This document shows, piece after piece, positions 31,404 to 43,299 of a stretch of DNA of 64,000 nucleotides. The stretch is from Malaya genurostris. Taxonomy: Eukaryota; Arthropoda; Insecta; Diptera; Culicidae. The notes beneath the pieces were generated by a model, which searched no databases, was not told the origin of the DNA, and was given only the letters and a program-made list of their open reading frames with translations. Where the stretch lies: NCBI RefSeq assembly GCF_030247185.1, contig NC_080571.1, positions 208,068,880-208,132,879 on the forward strand, read 5' to 3'. Both the position numbers and the translations under genes were made by a program. The stretch's first letter is position 1; each line of letters opens with the position of its first letter.

Positions 31404-33321
31404 ACATGGACTTCCAGCGGTTATAAATAATTATTTGCACAACCTTTTGTCAGAGAAGTGCATGTATTTTTCACATGGCGATTTGGCAACATTCAGAATT
31501 AGCTACATGGGTCTCCCGCAAGGCTCATGCCTCAGTCCGCTCCTCTATAATTTTTACGTGAATGACATCGACAGCTGTCTAGTAACCCCATGTACACTAA
31601 GACAATTGGCAGATGATGGCGTGGTTTCAGTTACTGGGCCCAAAGTTATTGATCTGCATAAACCATTGCAAGATACCTTAGATAACTTGTCCGTTTGGGC
31701 TGTTCATCTTGGTATCGAATTCTCTGCGGAGAAAACAGAGTTAGTCGTCTTTTCAAGAAAGCATGATCCCGCGCAGCTTCAGCTCCATATGATGGGAAGA
31801 ATGATCCAACAGGTTTTAACTTTTAAATACCTCGGGGTGTGGTTCGATTCCAAATGCACGTGGGGAGGACACATTAGGTATCTGATAACGAAATGCCAAC
31901 AAAGAGTAAATTTTCTTCGAACAATAACAGGATCTTGGTGGGGTTCTCATCCGCAAGATCTAATAAAATTGTATCAAACAACGATACTTTCAGTAATGGA
32001 ATATGGATGCGTTTGTTTTCGTTCCGCTGCAAACTCTCATATTATCAAACTTGAGCGAATTCAGTACCGTTGTTTGCGAATTGCCTTAGGCTGCATGCAT
32101 TCAACACATACAATGAGTCTTGAAGTTCTGGCGGGAGTTCTTCCATTAAAAGATCGATTTTGGGAGCTTTCATCACGCCTGCTAATAAGATGTGAGGTGC
32201 TGAATCCCATGGTAATTAATAATTTCGAACGACTAGTCGAGCTTCGATCTCAAACAAAATTTATGACAGTATATTTTAACCATATGTCACAGGAAATCAA
32301 CCCTTCAAGATATATTCCTATCCGTGGCAGCATCCTAAGTGCCCCTGACTCAACTTTATTTTTCGATACATCCATGCAGCGTGAAGTGCGTGGAATCCCG
32401 GATCATCTACGCTCGACGGAAATCCCAAAAATATTTTCAAGTAAGTTCAGGCATATTGACTCTGAGAAAATGTTTTATACGGACGGATCGCGAATTGAAG
32501 AAGCGACAGGGTTTGGTATGTTCAACCATAATGTTTCGGTCTCATTTAGGCTTCAAGAACCTGCATCTGTTTATATAGCAGAGCTAGCAGCAGTTCATTA
32601 TAGTTTGAGTGTAATCGTCACATTATCTCCAAACCATTATTTCCTCTTCACAGATAGTCTGAGTGCAATTGAAGCCATTCGCTCAAACGCTGCTGGCAAA
32701 AATGAACCGTTTTTCCTGGGCAAAATAAAACAGTGCCTGAACGACATATTGAACAATAATTATCTAATCACTATAGTCTGGGTCCCGGCTCATTGCTCCA
32801 TTCCTGGCAATGAAAGAGCCGATATTTTAGCCAAACGTGGTGCTATTGAGGGTGAAATTTATGAGCGACCGATTGCTTTCAACGAATTCTATAGCTCGTC
32901 TCGCCAAAGAACACTTGCCAGTTGGCAAGCATCTTGGGATAGAGATGATCTGGGTCGGTGGATGCACTCAATTATTCCGAAAATATCGACAAAGGCATGG
33001 TTCAGGGGACTGGATGTGAGTAGGGATTTCATTCGTGTGATGTCCAGACTCATGTCCAATCACTACACGTTAGATGCACATCTCCTTCGAATTGGGCTCT
33101 CCGAGACTAATCATTGTGCTTGCGGAGAAGGTTATCGGGATATTGATCATGTCGTTTGGACATGCGTGGAGTATCGTGATGTCAGATCTCAACTAATAAA
33201 TTCCTTGCGTACCCAAGGTAGACTATCCAATATCCCAGTTCGAGACATTCTTGCTTGTCGTGACCCTTCATACATGAAACTTATTTATCATTTCATAAAG
33301 AAAATTGGAGTTTCAATTTAA
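31404..33321 (+). pseudogene. I-clade ORF2, 3' part: RT palm and RNase H (split gene)
   Basis: Continues the host polyprotein. An ATG at 31,327 inside the duplication opens a frame of 664 codons, but this is a by-product of the duplication. Visible: ISYMGLPQGSCLSPLLYN, the catalytic LADD near 31,606, and FKYLGVWFDSK (thumb). RNase H follows with FYTDGS near 32,475, IAELAAVHYS, TDSLSAIEA and GNERADILA. A C-terminal Cys/His cluster, CACGEGYRDIDHVVWTC, lies near 33,118. LADD rather than FADD fits the I-clade elements of mosquitoes that I recall. With the duplication counted once, the 5' and 3' parts join in frame to about 1230 residues. Confidence 0.92.
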
Positions 33322-33713
33322 TAAAGGCCCCTTTTAAGACTTAGTTCTGATCCCAGCTGCGTCCATGAGTTCAACCAATAGCTGAATTAGAATAAAAATT
33401 ATGTAATGATACAAACAAACTCGAAACAGTTTATGAAATTATCAACAAAATGTCTGAAAATAACAGCTTATTTTATAATTTATAGAAGTTAATCGTTTGG
33501 TTCAAATAATATTTCCGAGTAGATTTCATAATTAATGACGAGTTACCTAAGATGATATTTAAGCTATAAGAGAATATGTTTTAATAAATTCAAAACGTTG
33601 TGACTATGTTAGAATTAAATTAGGATAAGAATATTATGTAAAAGTGATGCTACGGCGAAGAAAAACTTATGTAAACTGCCTTAAGAAATAAACGTATTTA
33701 TGGAAAAAAAAAA
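33322..33713 (+). other. 3' UTR and A-rich end of the I-clade element
   Basis: About 390 nt, AT-rich, ending in TGGAAAAAAAAAA just before the target duplication. AATAAA-like signals occur near 33,687. Confidence 0.75.
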
Positions 33714-33727
33714 TAAAACTTTTGGTC
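33714..33727. repeat. Target-site duplication of the I-clade element, right copy
   Basis: TAAAACTTTTGGTC, identical to 22,802-22,815. Confidence 0.9.
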
Positions 33728-35262
33728 CTGGTTCAGATTTCAGCTCTGAAACTCAGGTTCAGAATCCAGTTCCAGAATTTGGGTTTAGAATTTAGGTTCT
33801 AAATTTCAGGTTCAGATTCTAGATGCAGAATTCTGGTTCATATCCACAATCCTAGCACTGGTCGAAAATCTAGAATTCATGTCCAAAATTCAGTTTTATT
33901 ATTTAGGTCCATAACCCAGATCCGGAATGCTGGTCCAGATTCCAGGTTCTAAAATCCAAGTCCAGAGATCAGATGCAGAATCTAGGTTCTGAATTAAAGT
34001 TCAGAAGTCAAGTCCAGAACTCCGGTTTGTAGAACCAGAACCCAAAATTCAAAATCCAGTTCCTAATTCAGAATCCAAAAATTATTTACAAAATTCAATT
34101 CCAGAACAGATTTAGAATTCATGTCCAGAGTTCAAATACAGAATCCAGTTGTAGAATTCTGGTCTAGAATCCAGGTACCGAAAGCAGATCCAGATTTATT
34201 TTCAAGATCTTGAATTCAAGTCCAGAATCCAGAATACTGCTTCAAGAATCCAGGTCCAGAATCAAGAACTCCGAAGTTTGGTTAAGAATATAGGCCCAGA
34301 AGGCAGGTCCAAAGTGTACGTGTAGAATTCAGACCCAAAATTCAGATCCAGAGTTAATGTTCAGAATTGAGATCCAGGATTCATTTCTAGAATTCAAGAG
34401 CAGAGAAGAATTTCATAATGCATGCCCGAAATCAAAATTCAGGTTCAAAATACATTTCCAGAATCCAAGTACTGGTGCAGAATCTAAGATTCGTGTCCAA
34501 AATGCGGCTTCTGATTTCATGTCCAGAATCCAGTTCTATAATACCTTTCCAAACCCAGGTCTCCATTACAGGTCCAGATATCACATGCAGAAACCAGGTC
34601 CTGAATTAAAGTTCTGAACCCAGGTCCAGAATTCATTCCCAGTCGCTAGAACCAGAATCCAAGTCTACGATTCAGTTCCTAACTCAGAATTCATTTACAG
34701 AATCCTACTCCAGAATACAGAACTAAAACTGATACAGAATACAGTCCTAGAATTCTGATCCAGAACCCAGACTCCCAATTCAGGTCAATAATTCAAGTCA
34801 AGAAATCACTTGCAGAGTCCAGGTCCTGATTAAAAGCTCAGAACTAAGGTCCAGAATTCATTCCCAGAACCAGAATACAAATTTATAATTCAAATACAGA
34901 ATCAAATTCTATAAATCTAGTGTAGAAACTAAAATTCAGGTCCAAAATTCATTTCCAAAATCAAGATTCAGAATTTAGGTTCAGAATTCTATTTCAAAAC
35001 TCAGTTTAGAGTTCAGGTGCAGAATCCGAGCCCAAAATCCAAGTCCAGAATCCAGAAGTAAGTCGAGAGTTAAAAATTAGGGCTCAGGTTCATAATTCAT
35101 TTCCAAAAATCCGCTTTCAAAGTTCAATTCGACAATTCAATTCCATAATTCATTTCCAGGTTCAGCTCCTGAATTCAGATCTATAATTCATTTCCAGAAT
35201 CCAGGCCCTGAATCCAAATTCAGAATTCGTGTCCAAAATCCAGTTCATGAACTCAGGATCAG
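33728..35262. repeat. Degenerate minisatellite of about 1.5 kb
   Basis: A unit of about 13-14 bp resembling CCAGAATTCAGGTC repeats more than a hundred times with heavy divergence. Apparent ORFs are by-products of the repeat. The I-clade element was inserted right at its left edge. Confidence 0.85.
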
Positions 35263-35416
35263 TCGTAAAAAAATCTTGTATATTATTACTATGGAATTTT
35301 AATGTTGAACATAAAGCAGGTTTTGGAACTTTCTTGAGTTTTGAACCATTTCGAAATATATTTAACGCAGGGGTATACTGGTTCTTCCTTTCGCTTTATA
35401 TGGTAAACCTTATGAA

Positions 35417-35525
35417 GAACTGTCCACTTTTTTTATTTGCCAGTATATTTTTATTGAAGCACACTGCCTTAGCTCCAAGATGCCGAGAGTATTTTTTAAC
35501 TGTACTTAAGACTTGGATAATTTCA
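35417..35525 (-). repeat. Divergent 3' fragment of the poly(A) retroposon seen at 41 kb
   Basis: TTTATTGAAGCACACTGCCT and CTCCAAGATGCCGAGAG match the reverse complement of the 3' end at 41,727-41,785 (TTTATTCAAG, GGCACACTGCTTAAGCTC, AAGATGCCAAGGG). The match weakens after about 35,520, with a further island GTCGGCAGTGGTTG near 35,609. Confidence 0.5.
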
Positions 35526-36599
35526 TGAATTGTAACGTTGTTGTTTTCGGTTCACAATGTCGTATGCTGACACCCAAAACTCTGGGGGATCCAGTCTCCA
35601 GTTTTAGTCGGCAGTGGTTGATGGGATGAATTTTAATTACATAGGGATTGTCCAGATGACGTGGGTACTTGTCGATGGTGGTCGTATTCCTCTGTTTCTG
35701 TGGTAACTGTCCACTTGGCTGCAATAGGATCTTAAAATGCTTTTCAAAATGTTGTGGGAATTAAATGTGGGATTTATGATGTAACACTCAAAAGAACTAC
35801 TAGTATTTACTAAAATTGAAAATGTTACTTGAGATAACCTGACAGGAAAATGAAATAATGTGTGTTCGTCTTCATGGTGCTTGTTAAAAACTTGGAAGGG
35901 GCGATTTTTTTTAAGTTTGCCTCGGGCGCCATATCTTCTTTTATTATTAAATAAACGTTGCAAATCACAACTGCCGACATGAAAACATCCTCCTTTTTCT
36001 AGTCCCATTTTCATTTGTAGGTGTCGTTATGTGCCAATTGGCATTGTATTCTTCCGGAAAAAAAAGATTTTCGAATATGATCTTAAGCCAAATAAAATAT
36101 CGACCATCGAATTCAAATGCAATCGCTCCACTGCGAAATTCTTAGTTAAACTTCGAGAACTGTCAAAATGACATTTTTTTGCGAACTGCTAATCAAATGG
36201 TGCAGAAGCCATCACGTCACTGAAAAAGTACATCGTGGTACAAAAATTTTCGAACGAAAATTACATGTGTATCAGTGTTACAAAGGAAAACTCCGTTCAT
36301 AAACAAAATTTACTGTTGCAATTCAAGTGGAGATAATAAAATTAGCCACGTGAATGATTCTATTTAAAATTTCACTCCGAGATGTGCAATAAAACAAAAA
36401 CTGGTATCTCTTTCCGAGCAAACACGATCGACATTACCGATCCGTTTGTCTGTGACTACGCCGCATACATACACACACACCAAGTAAACTGCCTAGATCT
36501 GAAATTAACTAAAAATCCAAATCGAAACAGCAACGAACATAGACGCAGGCCGAAACAAAAGAAAGGGCCACTTCTCTATCAGATCAGCTTTACCGGAGT
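35526..36599. other. No recognised feature
   Basis: Mixed composition. The ORF of 125 codons on the minus strand at 35,637-36,014 has no recognisable domain and is not called. Confidence 0.4.
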
Positions 36600-37520
36600 T
36601 GTCAAGTAGTAGTTTGAGGTCTCTTTCGGCCAGGCAAAAAATCCCCAAATTGCGGATTACATCCTTACGGGCACTTCACCTCACCATTCTTCACCGTCGT
36701 TTCCTTGCGAGGCACTTGAAATCCCACCAGGGGGTCGCATTGTGTGGGCCTTCGGGGCTGTAAGGAATGCTACCATCATACCTAAGCCGGCCGATAATTC
36801 TTTCCACAGTTTTTGTTTTCCTGCTGCCTGTGCCTCCTTGCCGAGCTGGTCCCGGAAATGACAGCGAGTGTGACTTTCGAAATGAGGATCAAATTAGCCC
36901 GTACGGACCGAAGAGTCATAATAGGGATGCGTAAAAACTTCGAAACACAATTTAGCTTGCTATCGATGCGATCGAACGGATCAAAAGCAAATTCTAGGAA
37001 ACCCTATTCGATAATTACACAATCACAAACAAACTTTTTTTTGTAGAAATAGTACTTTACATTCAGAACACTGAATATCGAAAAGAGCACTCTAAGAAAG
37101 GTGTCGTCCATCTGCCTGTGTCGGGATCAGATACTAATAACACATCGGTGAGTGATTTTAATTTCATTTCGGGGCGGTGACACGCCCCCAATAATGCTGT
37201 TGGCATGATAGGTATATTGTGTCCCAAACGAGCGGCAGCCCGTAAAGGCCTAACGAGCAAATGGGCTGGGCACTCCTATACGCAGGCTTGAGGAAAAAAA
37301 AAGGATATGAAAGTTAAACAACGCACCATGTGTTGCTCGTGCTATAAATGCATTGTTCAGCTGCGATTAACAGCCTGGCTTGGAAGAGGACTCTTTCTTT
37401 CGTTCTTTCGGGTAGCCAAAGAAACTATTCTACAGGTAGGTTCGTCAGGTGCTAGAAACCGATTCACAAGCCACGCGGAAATTCCAACAGTTTTTTTGAA
37501 CGAATTGTTACTTGGAATTT
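36600..37520. other. GC-rich non-coding island, possible regulatory element
   Basis: Two richer blocks, 36,640-36,930 and 37,090-37,290. The second contains the inverted repeat GGGGCGGTGACACGCCCC near 37,173, a possible protein-binding site. Short overlapping ORFs occur on both strands with no recognised product. No repeat match within the window. Confidence 0.3.
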
Positions 37521-38390
37521 CCCCATAATTTACATAACGAATGAAGACTGCGGCTGGAAAGAATAGCAATACGCTTATGGTTACCACTTATCAGCGGAAG
37601 AGCGACGAAATTGAAGGTACTAAATCCTTAGTGAAACTGGCGAAACAAAAACAATTGTGAAGTTGTTATTTTTCGTATGTCATTGAGAGGTTGAAGTTTT
37701 TTGTACTGATAGAAAACAGCTAAAAATCGATTGAGTACCTGGTGATCGAAACTATTCAAGTGAATTAATCTAGAAATGGTATAGGAACCGGAACCCAAAT
37801 TGTTTTAAATCGTTTAAAATTTCGACATGAATAATTGATTTGAAATCAATAATGCTTTTCTATATTTTTCTTTCGAGATTCTATTCCATCGAAGTTCAGT
37901 AATATATTTTGCGAAGCTAACAATAATCAACTCAAATTTTACATATAATTCAAATTTATTTCTATTTTACAAATACATCATGCACCATATTCTGGTAATT
38001 CATGAATCAGTTGATCAGTTCCTACACCGGTCAAATTGTGAGCAATTTCGCAAATAATTTAAACTTTTGGATAAAATCTGACAGTAGAATCGATATTATT
38101 TCCGTTGTCATAAATAGCACTGCTCGAGGCAATGGTTATTTATGAAAGTTCGAAACCGAGAGACATCGAAAGGCGATAAAAAACGGCGATTTCCGGGGTG
38201 GGAAAAAGTAGTAACTAGCGATGGACGACACTTTAAAAAATCTTTTTTTAAATTTTGAATTCAATGAATTTTTGTGTCCTAAGAACGGACTGAAATTCGT
38301 TCTCCCAATAATATTAAAGCATGTTCAGCAGCTTGATCTTTCATATGGGACATCGATAATAAAACTGAAATTAATGTCAAATTCATATAG
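37521..38390. other. No recognised feature
   Basis: AT-rich sequence without repeats or ORFs of note. Confidence 0.4.
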
Positions 38391-38393
38391 GAT

Positions 38394-38436
38394 ATCAGGA
38401 ATCAGAACTAATAGGTTCCAGTGGCACGTTCCCCTG
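38394..38436 (-). mobile_element. Severely 5'-truncated Lian-like 3' tail
   Basis: The reverse complement reads GGGGAACGTGCCACTGGAAC, then AGTTCTGATTCCTGAT. It matches the last 40 nt of the Lian-like element at 31,199-31,240 (GGGGAACGTGCCATTTGAGC, TTGTTCTGATTCCTGAT). No long flanking duplication was seen here. Confidence 0.75.
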
Positions 38437-38477
38437 GCTAGGTTACTAGTGTTTTCTACGTACAATTACTTTTTACC

Positions 38478-40096
38478 TTTTTTGCCTTTCTCATATAGAA
38501 AGGCTATGCAATCACTGTGAAAATCGACTTTTTAACCGAGGGCCGGCGGGCCGAATGTCATATACCATTCGACTCAGCTCGAAGAACTGAGCAAATGTCT
38601 GTGTGTGTGTGTATGTGTGTGTATGTAACAAAAATATGCACTCACTTTTCTCAGAGATGGCCAAACCGATTTTCACAAACAAAGATTCAAATGAAAGGTC
38701 TCATAGTCCCATAGCCTGCTATTGAATTCCATTCCTATCCGACTTCCGGTTCCGGAGATATAGGATGATATGTACCAAAAAAGTGAAAAAAATATGCACT
38801 CACGGTTTTCAGAGATGGATGAACCGATTTTCACAAACTAAGATTCAAATAAAAGGTATTATGGTCCCATAGCTTGCTATTGAATTTCGTTTGAATGTGA
38901 CTTCCGGTTCCGGAGTTATATGGTAATATGTAAAAATTTGAGAAAAAGTTTACACTCAATTATCTCTGGAACAACTCAACCGATTTTCGCAAACTTAGAT
39001 TCAAATGAAAGGTCTTATAATATCCTAAAAATTTGTGGAACATTTTATATGGATCCGACTTCCGCTTCCGGAACTAAAGCGTGATAAATGGAAAATTACC
39101 AATTTTATTATTATTTTTCCACGAACGATGGTTAAAAACAGGTACAAATCCCATAAAACTGTCTGATAAATTCTTCTAGTTTGCAGAGCTTGTTAGTTTG
39201 TGGGCATAAAAACTTAATTCGGCACTACTGGTCCCCTCTTTTCTTGTTCCGAGAGCACCGAAAGTGGAGAAGAAAAACTCCTAAAACTAAATTCACTTCG
39301 ATTTCTCTGCGATGCTTGAGCCGATTTTCACAAATCTTGATTTGAATTAAAGTTCATACTGTCTTTAAACCTACTGTGAAATTTCATCCGGATCCGACTT
39401 CCGGTTCCGCAGTTGCAGGGCGATGAGTGTCAAAGTTTTCAAATCAATATGTACAACACCGAAAGAAGAAGAAAACACAAAACGAACAAGGCGTGCTTTG
39501 TTCTATTTCGTACACGTTGTATAGTGATGTCAATAATAATAATAACAATCCTACTACATGTTTCATGCTGCTGATTCATGCTGTTTAGCACGCAGTAGTA
39601 ATAGAAACGCAGGTTAGTTTCGTTAGATGTACTTTAATTGGTTTAAACGAAATAGAGCATGAGATAGTAAGTATAAGTTTAACTACGTTCAAAACTGTTC
39701 CAATTTGTAGGTCATATTTGTTGGTAGCAAACGAACCAACTTCGGCTATTCCGTTCATCTGAATCCGGTTTCGGGAGAATTGGAAATAGTGATTAGAAAC
39801 TGCAAAAAGGATCTCACTCACTTTTCTTGGAGATTGCCAAATCGATTTTCACAAACTTATAGGTTCAAAAGAAAAGTCTTACAGTTTCATACGGAATTCC
39901 TTAATTTGTTGTGGATACAACTTTCGGTTCCGGAACTACAGGTTAAACAGGATTTATAGAGTTTGTGAGATTAGATCCGAACAAATTATCCTATTCCTAT
40001 TCAATAAACAGTTGTTTTTGGGAATTTCACGGTTATATTTATGATGTAATGAGTAATATGAGAAAGGCATCATTACACCACTAGGTGGATTAAAAT
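38478..40096 (+). repeat. Dispersed mosquito repeat with degenerate ~155-bp internal units
   Basis: Starts with GCCTTTCTCATATAGAAAGG and ends GAGAAAGGCATCATTACACC plus ACTAGGTGGATTAAAA. Inside, units begin CAGAGATGGCCAAACCGATT and continue with a CAAATGAAAGGTCT block and a GACTTCCGGTTCCGGAG block. Unit starts are near 38,652, 38,809, 38,961, 39,302 and 39,822. A GT-rich stretch at 38,596-38,625 follows GAACTGAGCAAATGTCTGTG. No protein is encoded. The family is abundant in this window (also at 1-88, 646-683, 40.1-42.9 and 52.1-53.2 kb). Confidence 0.8.
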
Positions 40097-40201
40097 ATTT
40101 TTTTTATATATATATAAAAAATAGGTATAGAATTCGCTCGCACTTTCGAAAAATTTTCCGAGGCCCGGAGCGATTCAGCTCGACGAACTGAGCAAATGTC
40201 A

Positions 40202-40330
<129 letters not shown>

Positions 40331-41054
40331 TGTAGGTGTGTTGTCAACTAAGAGGTCGAGATCTCAGAGATGGCTGGACCGATTTTGATCAAACTTGTCG
40401 CAAATGCAAGGTCTTCTCGTCACCCAGAATGCTATTAAATGGTTTTGAGATCAGATGTTTACTTTTTGAGTTATACAAAGTTTTATGTCAAAATTTTCAG
40501 TTTTTTGACAGTATCTGTCACATTTGACCTTGAAAACAGAATATGTTTTCAGACTTAGATTCCGCACGGTAATACCTATCCAACAAGCCATAGATTGTTG
40601 AAATCCGTCCATTTTTAACGTAGATATCGCAATTCTTGTGTAAGCGACTTTTTCCCTAATCCAACAGTAGAAGTTTTTAGCGCTGTATGGCAAATAAATG
40701 CTTGGGAGCAACGTAAAACACGATTTTTATACTGTTATATACAACTGTTTCTAAGTACCAAAAAGACTGTGTACAGCATCCTTTTTCATGACATTTTACC
40801 TCGGATCGATTTTAGCACGGTTCGTTTTTGGCAACATAATCGTTCGAATATGAAATATATAAATCAGATGATCGCATCATTTTCGAGTTGAAAGCAATTC
40901 CATAATTATATTGTTTTAAACTACTTGGAGCAATAAATGCTAGAAGAACATAACCACCATGTACCATTCGAATCAGTTCGTCGAGATCAGCTAATGCGTG
41001 TGTGATAATAATTTCAAAATAAATAATTTCAATCAATTTTTTCAGAGATGACTC

Positions 41055-41068
41055 AACCGTTTTCTACA
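41055..41068. repeat. Target-site duplication of the 722-bp insert, left copy
   Basis: AACCGTTTTCTACA, repeated exactly at 41,791-41,804. Confidence 0.88.
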
Positions 41069-41790
41069 TAGTTCATATATGCTTCTCATATACCAGTTTC
41101 TCAAACACATTAATATACAAGTGTAATCTGTTACATCTGGCTTAGAAAGTTCCTCCTATTTATCGACGTTGTTTCAACTGTGGCTAAGAATTATTTCTCA
41201 ACTGCAGGTTCGACACTAACTTCCGCCGATTATCCCGATTCCTCATCTGTCCACCATCTTCATCGGAACTAACAAGATCTTTTTGCTGTCACTAACCTTC
41301 GCTTCCCCCCTCCCCGTCTTTTCACCATCTCGATGTCAACTAATTAGATCTCTGTCGTTTTAGTCATTTCATTCCCATATCCCCATTTTACTTCGTTTTC
41401 TGCAATATTTACTTCGCTATCTTTTTTTTTTCATTTTCTTCTGTAACAACACCATCATCGCCCACGGAAACTTATCAACAGCATGCGGGCCACCCGCCGG
41501 GTATTCGTAACCTGGGGGTGTTTCCCGCGGACCCACACGGACCGAAGAATGCGGCCAACATGAATATTCACCAACGCCATATGGAAGACTCTCATGAAAT
41601 ATTCAGATCACCGGCCGATCACCACATGAAGGCTGGATCTGCCAAAGTCAACCACTGCGACCCAAATATGACATTACTTAATGATACAACCCTAGTTTTA
41701 AGTTAGTCGTAAATTTTAAATTAGTAAAAGCCCTTGGCATCTTAGAGCTTAAGCAGTGTGCCTTAAACATTATATTCTTGAATAAAAAAA
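41069..41790 (+). mobile_element. Poly(A)-tailed retroposed insert of 722 bp, family unknown
   Basis: It has a 14-bp target duplication and ends GAATAAAAAAAA, so it was inserted by target-primed reverse transcription. The right half has a GC-rich block (41,480-41,600) with ACCCGCCGGGTATTCGTAAC, then an AT-rich 3' end. The 62-codon ORF at 41,518-41,706 has no recognised domain. It is either the 3' end of a 5'-truncated non-LTR element or a non-autonomous retroposon. A divergent relative of its 3' end is at 35.4 kb. Confidence 0.75.
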
Positions 41791-41804
41791 AACCGTTTTC
41801 TACA
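41791..41804. repeat. Target-site duplication of the 722-bp insert, right copy
   Basis: AACCGTTTTCTACA, identical to 41,055-41,068, directly after the A-run. Confidence 0.88.
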
Positions 41805-42898
41805 AACTCAGATCCATATGAAAAGTCATATGCTTCCAAACAAGGTTCCTGAATTATGTTTGATTCCAACCTCTAGTTCCGTTACTACAGGATGATATGT
41901 GAAACGAAATTAAAATTGTGTAACTCGTTTTTCTCGTAAATGGCTGAACCGTTTTAAGATTTTAAGTCTAAGAATTATCTAAAATTGAAATGAAAAGTCT
42001 TTAGATTCTATAACACATCTTGCTTTTCAGTCAGATCCAACTTCCAGTTTCGGGGATACAGGGTGATTAGTATAAAAATGTCTATTTCACATAAATTAAT
42101 CAGGTTTATCGGGTTAGAAGATTTGGATAGTCGATAACCAAATAATTTTAGTGATATTCAGTTTTCGATTCGGAAGGCACCCAAAAATTTAATTCGTACT
42201 ACGATTTCTCAAAGATGTTTACACTGATTTTTAAACATTTTGAAACCAATGTAAACTATACAGCTACTCATGTAAATTTATCTGACTTCGGCTACACCGA
42301 TTTTCGAACTCCGGTTTCAGCATCGAATCGTTTCTCAAAGTTCAATCGTCTTCTCAAAAATAAAAAAACAAATCGAATTTCAAATACAAAAATTAAATAT
42401 TAAATAAACTTATAGTCCCATACAAAATTAATGAATTTTATCCAATTCTGACTTCCGATTCTGGAATTACAGGATGATGAATTTCTAAAATTCAAAAGGA
42501 TACAGAAGATGACATTCCCGAAAAGCTTTAAACTTGGACTCAAAACTGTTGTAATTTATTCGTCATATGGCTATACGAATCGGTTTGGGTTATGCTGGTT
42601 CCTGAATACCGGCTCTGGAAGTACCTTAAATTACCGTAAACTCTGAAGTGGAACTTACTTCGACATATCATAGAGTGTTTAATCGATTGTCCCATTTTTA
42701 GATTCAAATTCGATCCGATTTGCAGTTTCGACATTACAGAGTAATGAGTGATTAAAATCCCAAATCGTCGCTCAAAACTACAGTCATTAAAATAATGTCA
42801 TGAAAACTGAAAAACCGAAGAATATTCATGCAAACAACAGATGCGGATTGATAAAAAAAGGTATCATCTCACTGCTAGGTGGATTAATCACGTTTTTG

Positions 42899-43249
42899 TT
42901 TTCTATATTGGGTTGCAAATTTAATATTCGGAAAATTTTTCCTTCTTTGCATCGTTGCTTTAAGGACTGAGGACAGTACCGTAAAGTGGTAGATTTTTTT
43001 GCTATTTTCCCGTTTCAAATTAAATTTTCTTGGAAACGGTGCAGAATATAGAAAAACCCACCTGGAATCAGGAATCAGAACAAATTGGCGCAAATGGCAC
43101 GTTCTGCACCGTTTCCAAAAAAATTTAATTTGAAACGGGAAAATAGCAAAAAAAACTACCACTTTACGGTACTGTCCTCAGTCCTTAAAGCAACGATGCA
43201 AAGAAGGGAAAATTTGCCGAATATTGAATTTGCAACCCAATATAGAAAA
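42899..43249. repeat. 147-bp inverted repeat around a Lian-like tail
   Basis: The left arm is 42,899-43,045 and the right arm is 43,103-43,249; they are near-identical when one is inverted (for example GGACTGAGGACAGTACCGTA against TACGGTACTGTCCTCAGTCC). The 57-bp centre holds the Lian-like tail. A-run length differences and a few substitutions are the only visible divergence. ORFs over the arms mirror each other and are not genes. Confidence 0.92.
43064..43102 (-). mobile_element. 39-nt Lian-like 3' tail in the centre of the inverted repeat
   Basis: The reverse complement reads ACGTGCCATTTGCGCCAATT, then TGTTCTGATTCCTGATTCC. This is the terminal part of the Lian-like element (31,205-31,243) with one or two changes. 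It starts exactly where the right arm begins. Confidence 0.8.
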
Positions 43250-43299
43250 TAAAAAAGGAATTGTACGTAGAGTCATAAAGCAAAGTAGTAAAGTCACAG

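Larger units (their letters stand above)
22816..33713 (+). mobile_element. I-clade (MosquI-like) non-LTR retrotransposon, split by a Lian-like element
   Basis: Bounded by a 14-bp target duplication. The 5' end, CAGTAATAGCCGTTCAACCG at 22,819, resembles the initiator-like CAGT start of I elements. It has a leader of about 690 nt, ORF1, ORF2 (endonuclease, reverse transcriptase, RNase H), a 3' UTR of about 390 nt and an A-rich tail. Removing the insert and one copy of the 158-bp duplication leaves about 6.05 kb, which matches the clade. ORF2 would then be a single open frame. The element was therefore complete, with no other obvious lesion, when it was interrupted. Confidence 0.92.

Noticed and set aside
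42884..43162. 92-codon minus-strand ORF at 42.9-43.2 kb
   Set aside because: It spans an inverted repeat and reads the same sequence on both arms; it is not a gene.
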